The position numbers and the translations under genes are program-made. From Candidatus Saccharimonadota bacterium (lineage in GTDB: Bacteria > Patescibacteriota > Saccharimonadia > Saccharimonadales > Saccharimonadaceae): 15,650 bases of DNA. The notes under the pieces were generated by a model. The model did not search any database and was not told the origin of the DNA. It was given only the letters and a program-made list of their open reading frames with translations. Of this stretch, positions 8,096 to 13,353 are shown in pieces (the first letter of the stretch is position 1; the number at the start of each line of letters is the position of its first letter). The stretch is from assembly GCA_017421685.1 (NCBI GenBank), contig JAFOHW010000022.1:1-15650 (forward strand), given 5' to 3'.

Positions 8096-8145
8096 TTAAA
8101 TTTACTTCGACTCATGAATAGGCTTATTGGAATAACTCTTAGAAT

Positions 8146-9390
8146 CTAAAATGTCTTAATGAGTTTTTGGAATTTTTCTCCACGATCGTAAACGTTTTTA
8201 AACATATCAAAAGAAGCGGCAGAGGGAGACATGAGAACAATGGTCTTTTTCTTTGGGTTTTTAGACACGTTCTCTTCGGCGAATTTTTTTGCGGTTTTTA
8301 CGGCTTCTTCAAGAGATTCTTCAAGGACAAAACGATCATCTTTGTATCTTTTCATCAACTCATGACCGGATTCACCAATAAGAATAATGTTTTTTAGGTT
8401 TTTGGATTGTTCTAAAAGTTCGTAGATTTCGGGGAGATCGTCGTAATTAGTTTTATCGCGACCACCGAGAATTAAAACTACGGTATCTTCCGGGAAGGAA
8501 TTAATTGCAACGCGGGTTGAGGCGGGATTAGTCGAAAAATTATCATCGTAGTATTTAACTCCGTTAATTTCTCGCAAGAATTCGAGACGATGAGGAAGAC
8601 CTTTAAAGTTTTTTAGACCGGCAATAATTTCGGTTTTGTGCTCTCTTAAATATTCGTCTGGTGAGATATTTAAATAGCAGGCTACGGAGGTCAAAGCGGA
8701 AATACAATTTACCACATTATGTTCGCCGGGAATTGTAATAGCATTTTTAATATCCTCGGGAATTTCGAAAGGATAGGGAATTTTTTGAGCTTTTGAATTT
8801 TCGGCGATTTTGACGGATTCGGGATTATTTTTAAAATAAATACAGAAGTCATTTTCGGTTTGATATCTACAGATGTTGGCTTTTGCGTTTATGTAGTCAT
8901 TGTAATCTTTGTGGACATTTAAATGATCTGGCTCGATAGTTCCGACGATGGCAATGTGGGGGGATTTTTTGAGATCCCAGAGTTGGAAACTGGACATTTC
9001 ATAGATAACGACTGAATTTGAGTTTAATTTATCTAGAATTTCAAGCGCAGGGTTCCCAATGTTCCCCACAAGATAAGCGGTTTTTTCTTCGGCGTCGAGG
9101 AGGGATTTTATGAAAGAGCAAGTCGTTCCTTTTCCTTTTGTTGCGGTTACGCCGATGATTTTGCAGGGGCAATGGTCGAAAAAGTATCGAGTAATGGTCG
9201 ATTCGTTTTCTAGCCCTAACGGAGGAATACTGGGACTTCGAAGAATCATATCATAAGATGAATAATCTTTTTTGGCGAATTCTTCTGGGGTCATGTTCTC
9301 GAATATATCACAGGAAGCATTAAACTTCTCTTTAAAATATTTTTCAGAGGCTTTGCCTTCTTTTCCATAACCTAACAATGCGATTTTCAT
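8146..9390 (-). CDS. murD: UDP-N-acetylmuramoyl-L-alanine--D-glutamate ligase
   Basis: Adds D-Glu to UDP-MurNAc-L-Ala in cytoplasmic peptidoglycan precursor synthesis. I start it at MKIALLGYGKEG (complement of 9390) because this is the Rossmann start of the N-terminal domain and a -10 box sits directly upstream. A longer frame to 9447 would run through the promoter. The ATP loop is GVTATKGKGTT (80-90), a TKGKGTT variant of GTNGKTT. EMSSFQL and PDHLNVH are the central-domain signatures, and the C-terminal domain has ILGGRDK and SPSAASFDMFKNVYDRG. At 414 aa it is slightly short for MurD but complete. It stands alone rather than in a dcw cluster and converges with the M16 gene; no strong terminator lies in the 50-nt gap. 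Confidence 0.93.
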   Translation of the reverse strand: MKIALLGYGKEGKASEKYFKEKFNASCDIFENMTPEEFAKKDYSSYDMILRSPSIPPLGLENESTITRYFFDHCPCKIIGVTATKGKGTTCSFIKSLLDAEEKTAYLVGNIGNPALEILDKLNSNSVVIYEMSSFQLWDLKKSPHIAIVGTIEPDHLNVHKDYNDYINAKANICRYQTENDFCIYFKNNPESVKIAENSKAQKIPYPFEIPEDIKNAITIPGEHNVVNCISALTSVACYLNISPDEYLREHKTEIIAGLKNFKGLPHRLEFLREINGVKYYDDNFSTNPASTRVAINSFPEDTVVLILGGRDKTNYDDLPEIYELLEQSKNLKNIILIGESGHELMKRYKDDRFVLEESLEEAVKTAKKFAEENVSKNPKKKTIVLMSPSAASFDMFKNVYDRGEKFQKLIKTF

Positions 9391-9397
9391 AATAATT

Positions 9398-9403
9398 ATT
9401 ATA
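9398..9403 (-). promoter_or_regulatory. -10 box of murD (leaderless)
   Basis: TATAAT on the minus strand, seven bases before the ATG at 9390, with no consensus -35. This placement decides the murD start and implies a leaderless mRNA. It is divergent from the promoter of the 271-aa gene, about 40 bp away. Confidence 0.6.
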
Positions 9404-9440
9404 CAATATATCACTAAATAGGGGAACTTAGAAATTTTAT

Positions 9441-9469
9441 TTGACAAATAAGTAAATGCGTGGCATAAT
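9441..9469 (+). promoter_or_regulatory. Consensus promoter of the 271-aa gene
   Basis: TTGACA (9441-9446), 17-nt spacer, CATAAT (9464-9469). A leader of about 55 nt follows with a strong Shine-Dalgarno sequence AAGGGAG (9519-9525), 7 nt before the ATG. Confidence 0.75.
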
Positions 9470-9532
9470 GGTTAAATAGTTTGTCCATGGGAATACAGGG
9501 ATAAAAGTACTTTACATGAAGGGAGAATTATC

Positions 9533-10348
9533 ATGGTTGGGTTTGACTACAAAACGCTCAAGGTCATGGTCATGGATGAGGGATATAGCTTTGCTGATTT
9601 CGAAGCGGAGTTTGGCTACTCTGAAGAAGAGATGCGCAAGGTTGTTCTCGAATCTACTCGTAGGAAGGATTGCGCGGAAAAGCTCGTGCGCCTGATTGAG
9701 GAGAATGGACAGGATGTCGCTCCTCAGGAAGATGAGGACTTTCGTAATGTCGAGGAGGCCTCGCTGAGCGAGGAGGATATGGTCCGTCTCCAGCAGTTAA
9801 GCGAACTTCATCAACGAGAGCAGAGCGCCTTGGATTCCATCGCGGAGACTGAGCGCTTGCTTAAGGAGGCTTGTGAGACGAGGGACCAGATCGATAAGGA
9901 CATCGATTATTCGTTCTGCGAGGTCTGTCGTCTTGAGTCGGAGCTGAAGGAACTTCGGGTCCTCGTCGCTCAAAGCGGTAAGGAATATGACAGGCAGAAT
10001 GAACTGATTGAGGACCTTCGTTCTCAGCTTCAAGCGGGACGCAAGTTCCTCGAGGTTGTTCGTAAGGAGTTGGCTGAACTTGAGACCGTGACCGTCTTTA
10101 TTGGTGCGGATGGAAGCTTCAGCTCTTCTGATTCGGATTTCGAGCTCGATACTATGGGCTATCAGGACTACGTCATGAAGTTTATCATGATGCCTTTGTT
10201 TGATGATGCCAGGATAAGAGAGGTTAACGTTTTCGCTAAGGCGATCTGTGTTGTTGTGAACTCTGCGCCTCGGAAGGTTCGGTTTGAGTCGGAGATTCCG
10301 AACTTCGATTCGATCTATGCCGAACTCGAGGATGCGTTCCTGGAGTAA
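9533..10348 (+). CDS. Unrecognised 271-aa protein: HTH-like N-terminus plus coiled coil
   Basis: No family recognised. Residues 5-58 are helical with a pattern like a degenerate XRE-type helix-turn-helix (DEGYSFADFEAEFGYSEEEM followed by RRKDCAEKLVRLIEENG), so DNA binding is possible but unproven. Residues about 60-80 are acidic linker, about 80-190 a long charged coiled coil, then a Ser/Asp stretch (SFSSSDSDFELD, about 195-207) and a C-terminal alpha/beta region ending in acidic residues. No signal peptide or TM segment. It has its own consensus promoter and a strong Shine-Dalgarno site, unlike neighbouring murD. Codons favour GAG, CTC, CGT and TTC over the AT-rich choices of core genes. The 3' UTR carries the conserved pseudoknot element and a terminator reaching into the 3' end of convergent dusB. 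Confidence 0.8.
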   Translation: MVGFDYKTLKVMVMDEGYSFADFEAEFGYSEEEMRKVVLESTRRKDCAEKLVRLIEENGQDVAPQEDEDFRNVEEASLSEEDMVRLQQLSELHQREQSALDSIAETERLLKEACETRDQIDKDIDYSFCEVCRLESELKELRVLVAQSGKEYDRQNELIEDLRSQLQAGRKFLEVVRKELAELETVTVFIGADGSFSSSDSDFELDTMGYQDYVMKFIMMPLFDDARIREVNVFAKAICVVVNSAPRKVRFESEIPNFDSIYAELEDAFLE

Positions 10349-10360
10349 TCTTCTCCTGAA

Positions 10361-10388
10361 AGCGACCCGCTTCTTTGGATACGTCGCT
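10361..10388 (+). other. Hairpin in the 3' UTR of the 271-aa gene
   Basis: AGCGAC (10361-10366) pairs with GTCGCT (10383-10388) over a 16-nt loop. It lies between the stop codon and the pseudoknot element. No U-tract follows, so it is not a terminator. Confidence 0.4.
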
Positions 10389-10414
10389 ACCTAAATAACC
10401 AGTTGTTCTTCTTT

Positions 10415-10454
10415 TTCAGAGTGGGTATCTCTGAAGTAAAACTAAAACTACCCA
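10415..10454 (+). other. 3'-UTR pseudoknot element, copy 1
   Basis: Stem 1 is TTCAGAG (10415-10421) with CTCTGAA (10429-10435). The 7-nt loop contains TGGGTA (10422-10427), complementary to TACCCA (10449-10454) beyond the A-rich linker GTAAAACTAAAAC. This gives an H-type pseudoknot with a 6-bp second helix. It begins 66 nt after the stop of the 271-aa gene and immediately precedes the terminator. Two more copies are at 13996 and 14695. The base change in the loop (GGGTA instead of AGGTA) is compensated in the downstream strand. Confidence 0.75.
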
Positions 10455-10463
10455 AATTTCTTG

Positions 10464-10484
10464 AAGCTTCAGGCTTCTTTTTTT
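10464..10484 (+). terminator. Terminator of the 271-aa gene
   Basis: GAAGC and GCTTC form a 5-bp stem over a short loop, followed by a run of seven or more T. It overlaps the last codons of convergent dusB, so the two transcripts overlap at their 3' ends. Confidence 0.6.
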
Positions 10485-11482
10485 AATACTTCTCTGGCTT
10501 CTTTTACGGAATGGGTTTCCATGAGTTTTGCGCGAAGGTCTTTTGCGCCAGGGAAGTTGTTGACATAGATTTTGAAAAAATGTTTTAGAGGTTCATAAGA
10601 AGTGTAGTGGGTATTTGTGTAATTTTCGAACAAATTTAAGTGTAAATTCAGCAATTCCATTAGTTCTTCGCGAGAAGGAGAATGGTTGGTAAAGCAATAG
10701 GGGTTTTGAAAGATTCCACGACCGATCATGAATCCGTCGATTTCGGGATATTTTTTATGTAATTCTAAGGCATGAGATTTATCTTTTATGTCTCCGTTGA
10801 TGATGAGTTTTGTTTCTGGGGAAATTTTATCGCGGAGTTTTATGATTTCTGGAATTAATTCATAGTGGGCTGGGACTTTTGACATCTCTTTTTTAGTCCT
10901 TAAATGGACGGTTAGGGCGGAAGGGCGTTCATTTAACAGGGTCGAGAGCCAGATTTTGTATTCTTCTGGGTCGGACCAGCCAAGACGAGTTTTTATGGAA
11001 ACAGGAAGATTGGTCGATTTTTTAGCGTTTTTGAAGCACTCAATAGCTAATTCGGGAGTTTTTATCATAGCGGATCCTCCGCCAGTTTTATTAACATGTT
11101 TATCTGGGCAACCAAAATTTAGATCGATACCGGAGAAGCCTAGTGATTCTAGAATTTTTGCGGTTTCTGAGAAATGTTCAGGATTTTTGCCCCAGATTTG
11201 AGCGATGATGGGCTTGTCTGAAGCTGTTATTTCGAGTCTTTCAAGGGCGTTGTGGCGACCTTTTTCGGAGGCGTAGCTGGAAACATTGGTGAACTCTGTG
11301 AAAAATAGATCAGGCTTTCCGGCTTTTGCGACGACTTGGCGGAAAATGATATCAGTAACTCCTTCCATCGGGGCGAGAATCAAAAAAGGTTTGGGTAAAA
11401 TATCCCAGATATTGTTTAGCGGGTTACCCTGAATATTATTTCGTGAGTCGCTTACGATGTTATTTTTTACGCTATTTTGCAT
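10469..11482 (-). CDS. dus: tRNA-dihydrouridine synthase
   Basis: FMN-dependent reduction of specific uridines to dihydrouridine in tRNA D-loops. The TIM barrel begins at ILAPMEGVTD (35-44), whose APMEGVTD strand binds FMN. Catalytic Cys125 lies in DLNFGCPDKHVNKTGGGSAM. SIKTRLGW supplies the phosphate/uracil-binding Lys-Arg strand, and INGDI and GFMIGRGIFQNPY form the C-terminal FMN-phosphate site, followed by a small helical tRNA-binding domain. Length (337 aa) is normal; the first ~30 residues are an Asn-rich extension. The DusB subtype is the usual annotation for such stand-alone bacterial proteins, but subtype and target position cannot be fixed from sequence alone. The stop is UGA. A -10 box 6 nt before the ATG predicts a leaderless transcript. 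Confidence 0.93.
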   Translation of the reverse strand: MQNSVKNNIVSDSRNNIQGNPLNNIWDILPKPFLILAPMEGVTDIIFRQVVAKAGKPDLFFTEFTNVSSYASEKGRHNALERLEITASDKPIIAQIWGKNPEHFSETAKILESLGFSGIDLNFGCPDKHVNKTGGGSAMIKTPELAIECFKNAKKSTNLPVSIKTRLGWSDPEEYKIWLSTLLNERPSALTVHLRTKKEMSKVPAHYELIPEIIKLRDKISPETKLIINGDIKDKSHALELHKKYPEIDGFMIGRGIFQNPYCFTNHSPSREELMELLNLHLNLFENYTNTHYTSYEPLKHFFKIYVNNFPGAKDLRAKLMETHSVKEAREVLKKEA

Positions 11483-11488
11483 TGTTAT

Positions 11489-11494
11489 ATTATA
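11489..11494 (-). promoter_or_regulatory. -10 box of dusB (leaderless)
   Basis: TATAAT on the minus strand, six bases before the ATG at 11482. No consensus -35; the upstream DNA is A/T runs. No Shine-Dalgarno site. Confidence 0.6.
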
Positions 11495-11518
11495 AAATAT
11501 TTTTTAAAAAAAGAAAAG

Positions 11519-11545
11519 GGAAAGGGGCCGCATTTCGCGGCCCCG
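11519..11545 (-). terminator. Intrinsic terminator of the 92-aa membrane protein gene
   Basis: On the minus strand GGGGCCGC (complement of 11538-11545) pairs with GCGGCCCC (complement of 11525-11532) over a 5-nt loop, followed by a pyrimidine tract TTTCCCTTTTC. Very GC-rich against AT-rich surroundings. It isolates the 92-aa gene from dusB. Confidence 0.8.
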
Positions 11546-11639
11546 ATAGTTTAAGGCGGATGCAATATTGCTCCTTTCGAAGACTAACGTTTCGTAAACC
11601 TTGTTCTAGGGTGGCACTATGGCCACCTCCTTTCTTAGT
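11546..11639 (-). other. Long 3' UTR with two unused Shine-Dalgarno-like sites
   Basis: About 94 nt separate the stop of the 92-aa gene from its terminator. On the minus strand it contains AAAGGAGG followed by a GGTGGC/GCCACC hairpin, and later AAAGGAG. Each could serve a tiny frame (GTG-CCA-CCC-TAG and TTG-CAT-CCG-CCT-TAA). No larger ORF exists. Whether these are translated is unknown. Confidence 0.3.
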
Positions 11640-11918
11640 TTAGTCGAAGGAAATGCCCTCCTCGTCGCTTGAGTCTATCTCTATGAGAAGACTCAAGAGT
11701 ATTATTATCCCAAAGCCCCATAGACCAACATTACAGACAATGTCGGAAAGGGGCAAGGGGTTGCCGTGTTCGATGTAGCTACCGATAAACAGTAGCACGA
11801 GCACGGACAACTCGGGGATGATTACCCCGATAGCCTTAATCGTTCGGAGATTCCGAAAGATCAAGGTGTAGAGCATGGTTGCGATGAATACGCAAATACC
11901 GACACTCCAAACGATCAT
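11640..11918 (-). CDS. Small three-helix membrane protein, unknown function (92 aa)
   Basis: No family recognised. Three hydrophobic segments at about residues 3-21, 27-47 and 61-83 are joined by short polar loops, and the C-terminus is acidic (EIDSSDEEGISFD). TM1 begins at the initiator, so it should insert directly. It has its own consensus promoter (11956-11984), a 30-40 nt leader with GAGAGGAG before the ATG, and a GC-rich terminator, so it is a complete single-gene unit. Size and topology resemble the 94- and 101-aa proteins encoded just upstream on the same strand, suggesting a group of related or cooperating membrane peptides. Holin-, toxin- or immunity-like roles are conceivable from size only; nothing in the sequence proves one. 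Confidence 0.72.
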   Translation of the reverse strand: MIVWSVGICVFIATMLYTLIFRNLRTIKAIGVIIPELSVLVLLFIGSYIEHGNPLPLSDIVCNVGLWGFGIIILLSLLIEIDSSDEEGISFD

Positions 11919-11919
11919 G

Positions 11920-11984
11920 GAAACTCCTCTCTAATGTACTCCCCTTATGCTTTACATTATAGCACAAGTGGTTTGATTTGTCAA
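11920..11984 (-). promoter_or_regulatory. Promoter and leader of the 92-aa gene
   Basis: TTGACA (complement of 11979-11984), 17-nt spacer, TATAAT (complement of 11956-11961) with a TTGTGC extended -10, then a leader containing GGGGAG, TACATTAG and the GAGAGGAG Shine-Dalgarno site. The same motif order is found in the plus-strand leader at 13201-13270, so the two regulatory regions look related by duplication. Confidence 0.8.
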
Positions 11985-11997
11985 TAGTTAAACCATG

Positions 11998-12022
11998 AAA
12001 AAGGCAGGGCCGAAGCCCTGCC
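11998..12022 (-). terminator. UUCG-capped terminator of the 101/94-aa operon
   Basis: GGCAGGGC (complement of 12015-12022) pairs with GCCCTGCC (complement of 12003-12010) around a TTCG tetraloop and runs into TTTTT. It ends directly before the promoter of the 92-aa gene. Confidence 0.88.
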
Positions 12023-12030
12023 CGAAGAGG

Positions 12031-12315
12031 TTATTGAGTCTTTGCCTTCTCGTCGGTCCTGCAAAGCAGGACGAACTTTACGAGGGTTACTACCCCGTAG
12101 AAGATAAGGACTCCGATGGAGACCTTTACGGGGATACTCCCTATCTGTTCTCCCATCTGGAAAGCCCCGACGGTAGTCAGAGCTCCGACGAGTGGGAAAA
12201 CTAGGAAGAGGTCGACGATCATGCGAATACTGTCGTCTTCCTCCCATTCGGCCCTAAAAAGGGTTACGAAGAAGGCGCCGAAAAGGAGAGTTCCGGCGAT
12301 GATAATGCAAGTCAT
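12031..12315 (-). CDS. Small three-helix membrane protein, unknown function (94 aa)
   Basis: Hydrophobic segments lie at about residues 3-20, 33-52 and 62-84. The first loop is charged (RAEWEEDDS, 21-29) and the tail is short and basic/polar (CRTDEKAKTQ). No family recognised. The ATG overlaps the UGA stop of the 101-aa gene as ATGA, so translation is coupled. GAAAGGA upstream, inside the preceding gene, can serve as a ribosome binding site. The pair probably makes two subunits in a fixed ratio. Codon choice is mixed, with more GC than in core genes. The other reading frames over this stretch are shadows. Function cannot be assigned; a small pore, an anti-phage membrane effector or an accessory subunit are guesses only. 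Confidence 0.72.
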   Translation of the reverse strand: MTCIIIAGTLLFGAFFVTLFRAEWEEDDSIRMIVDLFLVFPLVGALTTVGAFQMGEQIGSIPVKVSIGVLIFYGVVTLVKFVLLCRTDEKAKTQ

Positions 12316-12617
12316 TTCTTGTTCCTTTCTCTGATGTGATAATCTTGATGATTCAAGATTATGGAGCCGATGGTGAATAACGCTACAAACATCGCTATTA
12401 TATAGAATATAATTAAAGCGATAGCGATAGACACCAGCGGGACGATTATGGGCTCGCCTAGCAGGAATAAACCTGTTATGATAAGCGAACTAACCAGAGG
12501 GACGCTTAGAAAATAGCCAGCGACCCAACTGCTGATATTTCCTATCTGCGTGATTGCGAGTAGGAGACAGAAGAGTGCGCCGATAATGAGGTTGACGCCG
12601 ATAACTAGGAAAAACAT
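12312..12617 (-). CDS. Small three-helix membrane protein, unknown function (101 aa)
   Basis: First gene of a two-gene minus-strand operon. Strongly hydrophobic, with helices at about residues 2-24, 31-53 and 57-86 and a basic C-terminus (HIRERNKK). The initiator region has no cleavable signal-peptide pattern; TM1 likely acts as anchor. The Shine-Dalgarno sequence AAAAGAGG (complement of 12623-12630) is 5 nt before the ATG. The promoter at 12693-12721 is consensus, with an 11-bp inverted repeat overlapping the transcription start. The stop is UGA and overlaps the next start by ATGA. Like its two neighbours it has three predicted membrane spans in about 100 aa. I recognise no family. Confidence 0.72.
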   Translation of the reverse strand: MFFLVIGVNLIIGALFCLLLAITQIGNISSWVAGYFLSVPLVSSLIITGLFLLGEPIIVPLVSIAIALIIFYIIAMFVALFTIGSIILNHQDYHIRERNKK

Positions 12618-12649
12618 TTAAACCTCTTTTCTTGTGCAGTTAAAGGACT

Positions 12650-12694
12650 ATATAAACATACTGTAAAAGTATGGAATATCGGATATGTTTATAT
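12650..12694. promoter_or_regulatory. Nested inverted repeats over the start of the 101/94-aa operon
   Basis: ATATAAACATA (12650-12660) and TATGTTTATAT (12684-12694) are exact reverse complements, and the second touches the -10 box. Within them CATACT (12657-12662) and AGTATG (12668-12673) form another pair. These could be an operator in DNA or alternative hairpins in the 5' UTR. Confidence 0.5.
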
Positions 12695-12721
12695 TGTATC
12701 ATACTTATGCTATTTTGTCAA
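12693..12721 (-). promoter_or_regulatory. Consensus promoter of the 101/94-aa membrane protein operon
   Basis: TTGACA (complement of 12716-12721), 17-nt spacer, TACAAT (complement of 12693-12698). Transcription should start near 12686. It is divergent from the promoter of the 83-aa gene at 12755-12763. Confidence 0.8.
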
Positions 12722-12754
12722 TGTATAGAACATGTCCTTTTGTGGCAATTTTTG

Positions 12755-12763
12755 TGATATAAT
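12755..12763 (+). promoter_or_regulatory. Extended -10 promoter of the 83-aa gene
   Basis: TGA-TATAAT with no good -35 at the right distance. The predicted start near 12770 leaves a 139-nt structured leader. Confidence 0.55.
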
Positions 12764-12769
12764 TAAATT

Positions 12770-12908
12770 GCTCATGCTAAACTTCGGTCCCTGGCAATGA
12801 GAAAAGTTTCAAGGCACTGGGTATTGTCATTTATGCCCTTTGCTATGAGCCGAATTAGGTTAGGCTCACATAAATGACTCTAATAAAGTTAATTTAAAGG
12901 AGTCAGTT
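12770..12908 (+). promoter_or_regulatory. Structured, riboswitch-like 5' leader of the 83-aa gene
   Basis: GTCATTTATG (12826-12835) pairs perfectly with CATAAATGAC (12869-12878), stacked on TGAGCC/GGCTCA (12846-12851, 12863-12868). A 10-nt bulge on one side only contains CCTTT (12837-12841), complementary to AAAGG of the AAAGGAG ribosome binding site (12896-12902). An upstream domain has AAACTT/AAGTTT (12779-12784, 12804-12809) or, alternatively, CTCAT/ATGAG (12771-12775, 12797-12801). The layout suggests translational control by hiding the Shine-Dalgarno site. I do not recognise a known class, and the ligand, if any, is unknown. Confidence 0.5.
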
Positions 12909-13160
12909 ATGAAAAACTTTAACAAAAATCAAAAAGAGCGTGTCGAAGTAATGGCGCTTTTCGGTTACGAAATGACACCTTGCCAACCGCTTACTTTTAG
13001 GAGGCAAGGGGAAAAGGAAACCGAGGTAACGGAATTACTCCGGACCCAAATTAAATTTATGGGCGGGATTACGTTACATGTCTTCGACGTGCTTATTGGC
13101 CGGGAAAAGGTGCGGCTCGAGTTCAATTCGAGAGATTTATCCTGGTTCCTCACACAATAA
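12909..13160 (+). CDS. Unrecognised small soluble protein (83 aa)
   Basis: No TM segment or signal peptide. The N-terminus is basic and Asn/Lys-rich (MKNFNKNQKERVEV). The centre has a charged helix (EKETEVTELLRTQIKF, about 35-50), and the C-terminal part reads as a beta-hairpin (ITLHVFDVLIGREKVRLEFNS) followed by a short helix (RDLSWFLTQ). AAAGGAG six bases before the ATG is a strong ribosome binding site that may be masked by the leader structure. A terminator follows 2 nt after the TAA, so it is a single-gene unit. Base composition lies between the AT-rich core genes and the GC-rich genes downstream. Its position between divergent membrane genes and the 211-aa gene suggests a role in the same accessory region, nothing more specific. 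Confidence 0.72.
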   Translation: MKNFNKNQKERVEVMALFGYEMTPCQPLTFRRQGEKETEVTELLRTQIKFMGGITLHVFDVLIGREKVRLEFNSRDLSWFLTQ

Positions 13161-13162
13161 GA

Positions 13163-13190
13163 TTGGCCCCTGAAAAGGGGCTAATTTTAT
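13163..13190 (+). terminator. Intrinsic terminator of the 83-aa gene
   Basis: TTGGCCCC (13163-13170) pairs with GGGGCTAA (13177-13184), including one G-U pair, over a 6-nt loop and runs into TTTTAT. Confidence 0.85.
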
Positions 13191-13200
13191 GTTATAGGTA

Positions 13201-13229
13201 TTGACAAAATAAGAATCTTGTGCTATAAT
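13201..13229 (+). promoter_or_regulatory. Consensus promoter of the 211-aa gene
   Basis: TTGACA (13201-13206), 17-nt spacer ending TTGTGC, TATAAT (13224-13229). It closely resembles the outward-facing promoter of the 92-aa gene, including a downstream GTACATTAGAAAGGA that resembles that gene's leader. Confidence 0.85.
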
Positions 13230-13235
13230 TGAATG

Positions 13236-13353
13236 TACAAATAAGGGAGGCGTACATTAGAAAGGAATTTCTGTAGCCCCTAGTGGGTCTCTAGATTAAG
13301 AGATTTAGTAGGGGCTACAGATAGGCTGTTGTCCATCGTAGAAAGGAGGCCTT
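13236..13353 (+). promoter_or_regulatory. Structured 5' leader of the 211-aa gene with a 50-nt hairpin
   Basis: CTGTAGCCCCTA (13271-13282) pairs perfectly with TAGGGGCTACAG (13309-13320). TCTCT/AGAGA (13288-13292, 13299-13303) extends the helix beyond a small internal loop. Before it lies an AAAGGA Shine-Dalgarno-like site (13261-13266) with no start codon at the usual distance, apparently a relic of the leader shared with the 92-aa gene. The functional site AAAGGAGG (13342-13349) is 4 nt before the ATG. Confidence 0.6.

Noticed and set aside
8096..8145. Terminator between the convergent M16 and murD genes
   Set aside because: Only a weak AT-rich TTATT/AATAA hairpin is visible; no convincing stem with a T-run on either strand.
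9391..9447. Longer murD start at 9447
   Set aside because: The added residues cover the -10 box and do not resemble the MurD N-terminus; MKIALLGYG is the natural start.
10469..10471. UGA as a sense codon (Gracilibacteria-type code)
   Set aside because: RF2 with its SPF motif is encoded nearby, and genes end sensibly at UGA (dusB, the 101-aa gene).
11981..12247. Minus-strand frame reading FPTRRSSD, like translated Illumina adapter
   Set aside because: The DNA does not match the adapter, and a better membrane-protein gene with its own start, coupling and terminator occupies the locus in another frame. It is a shadow frame.
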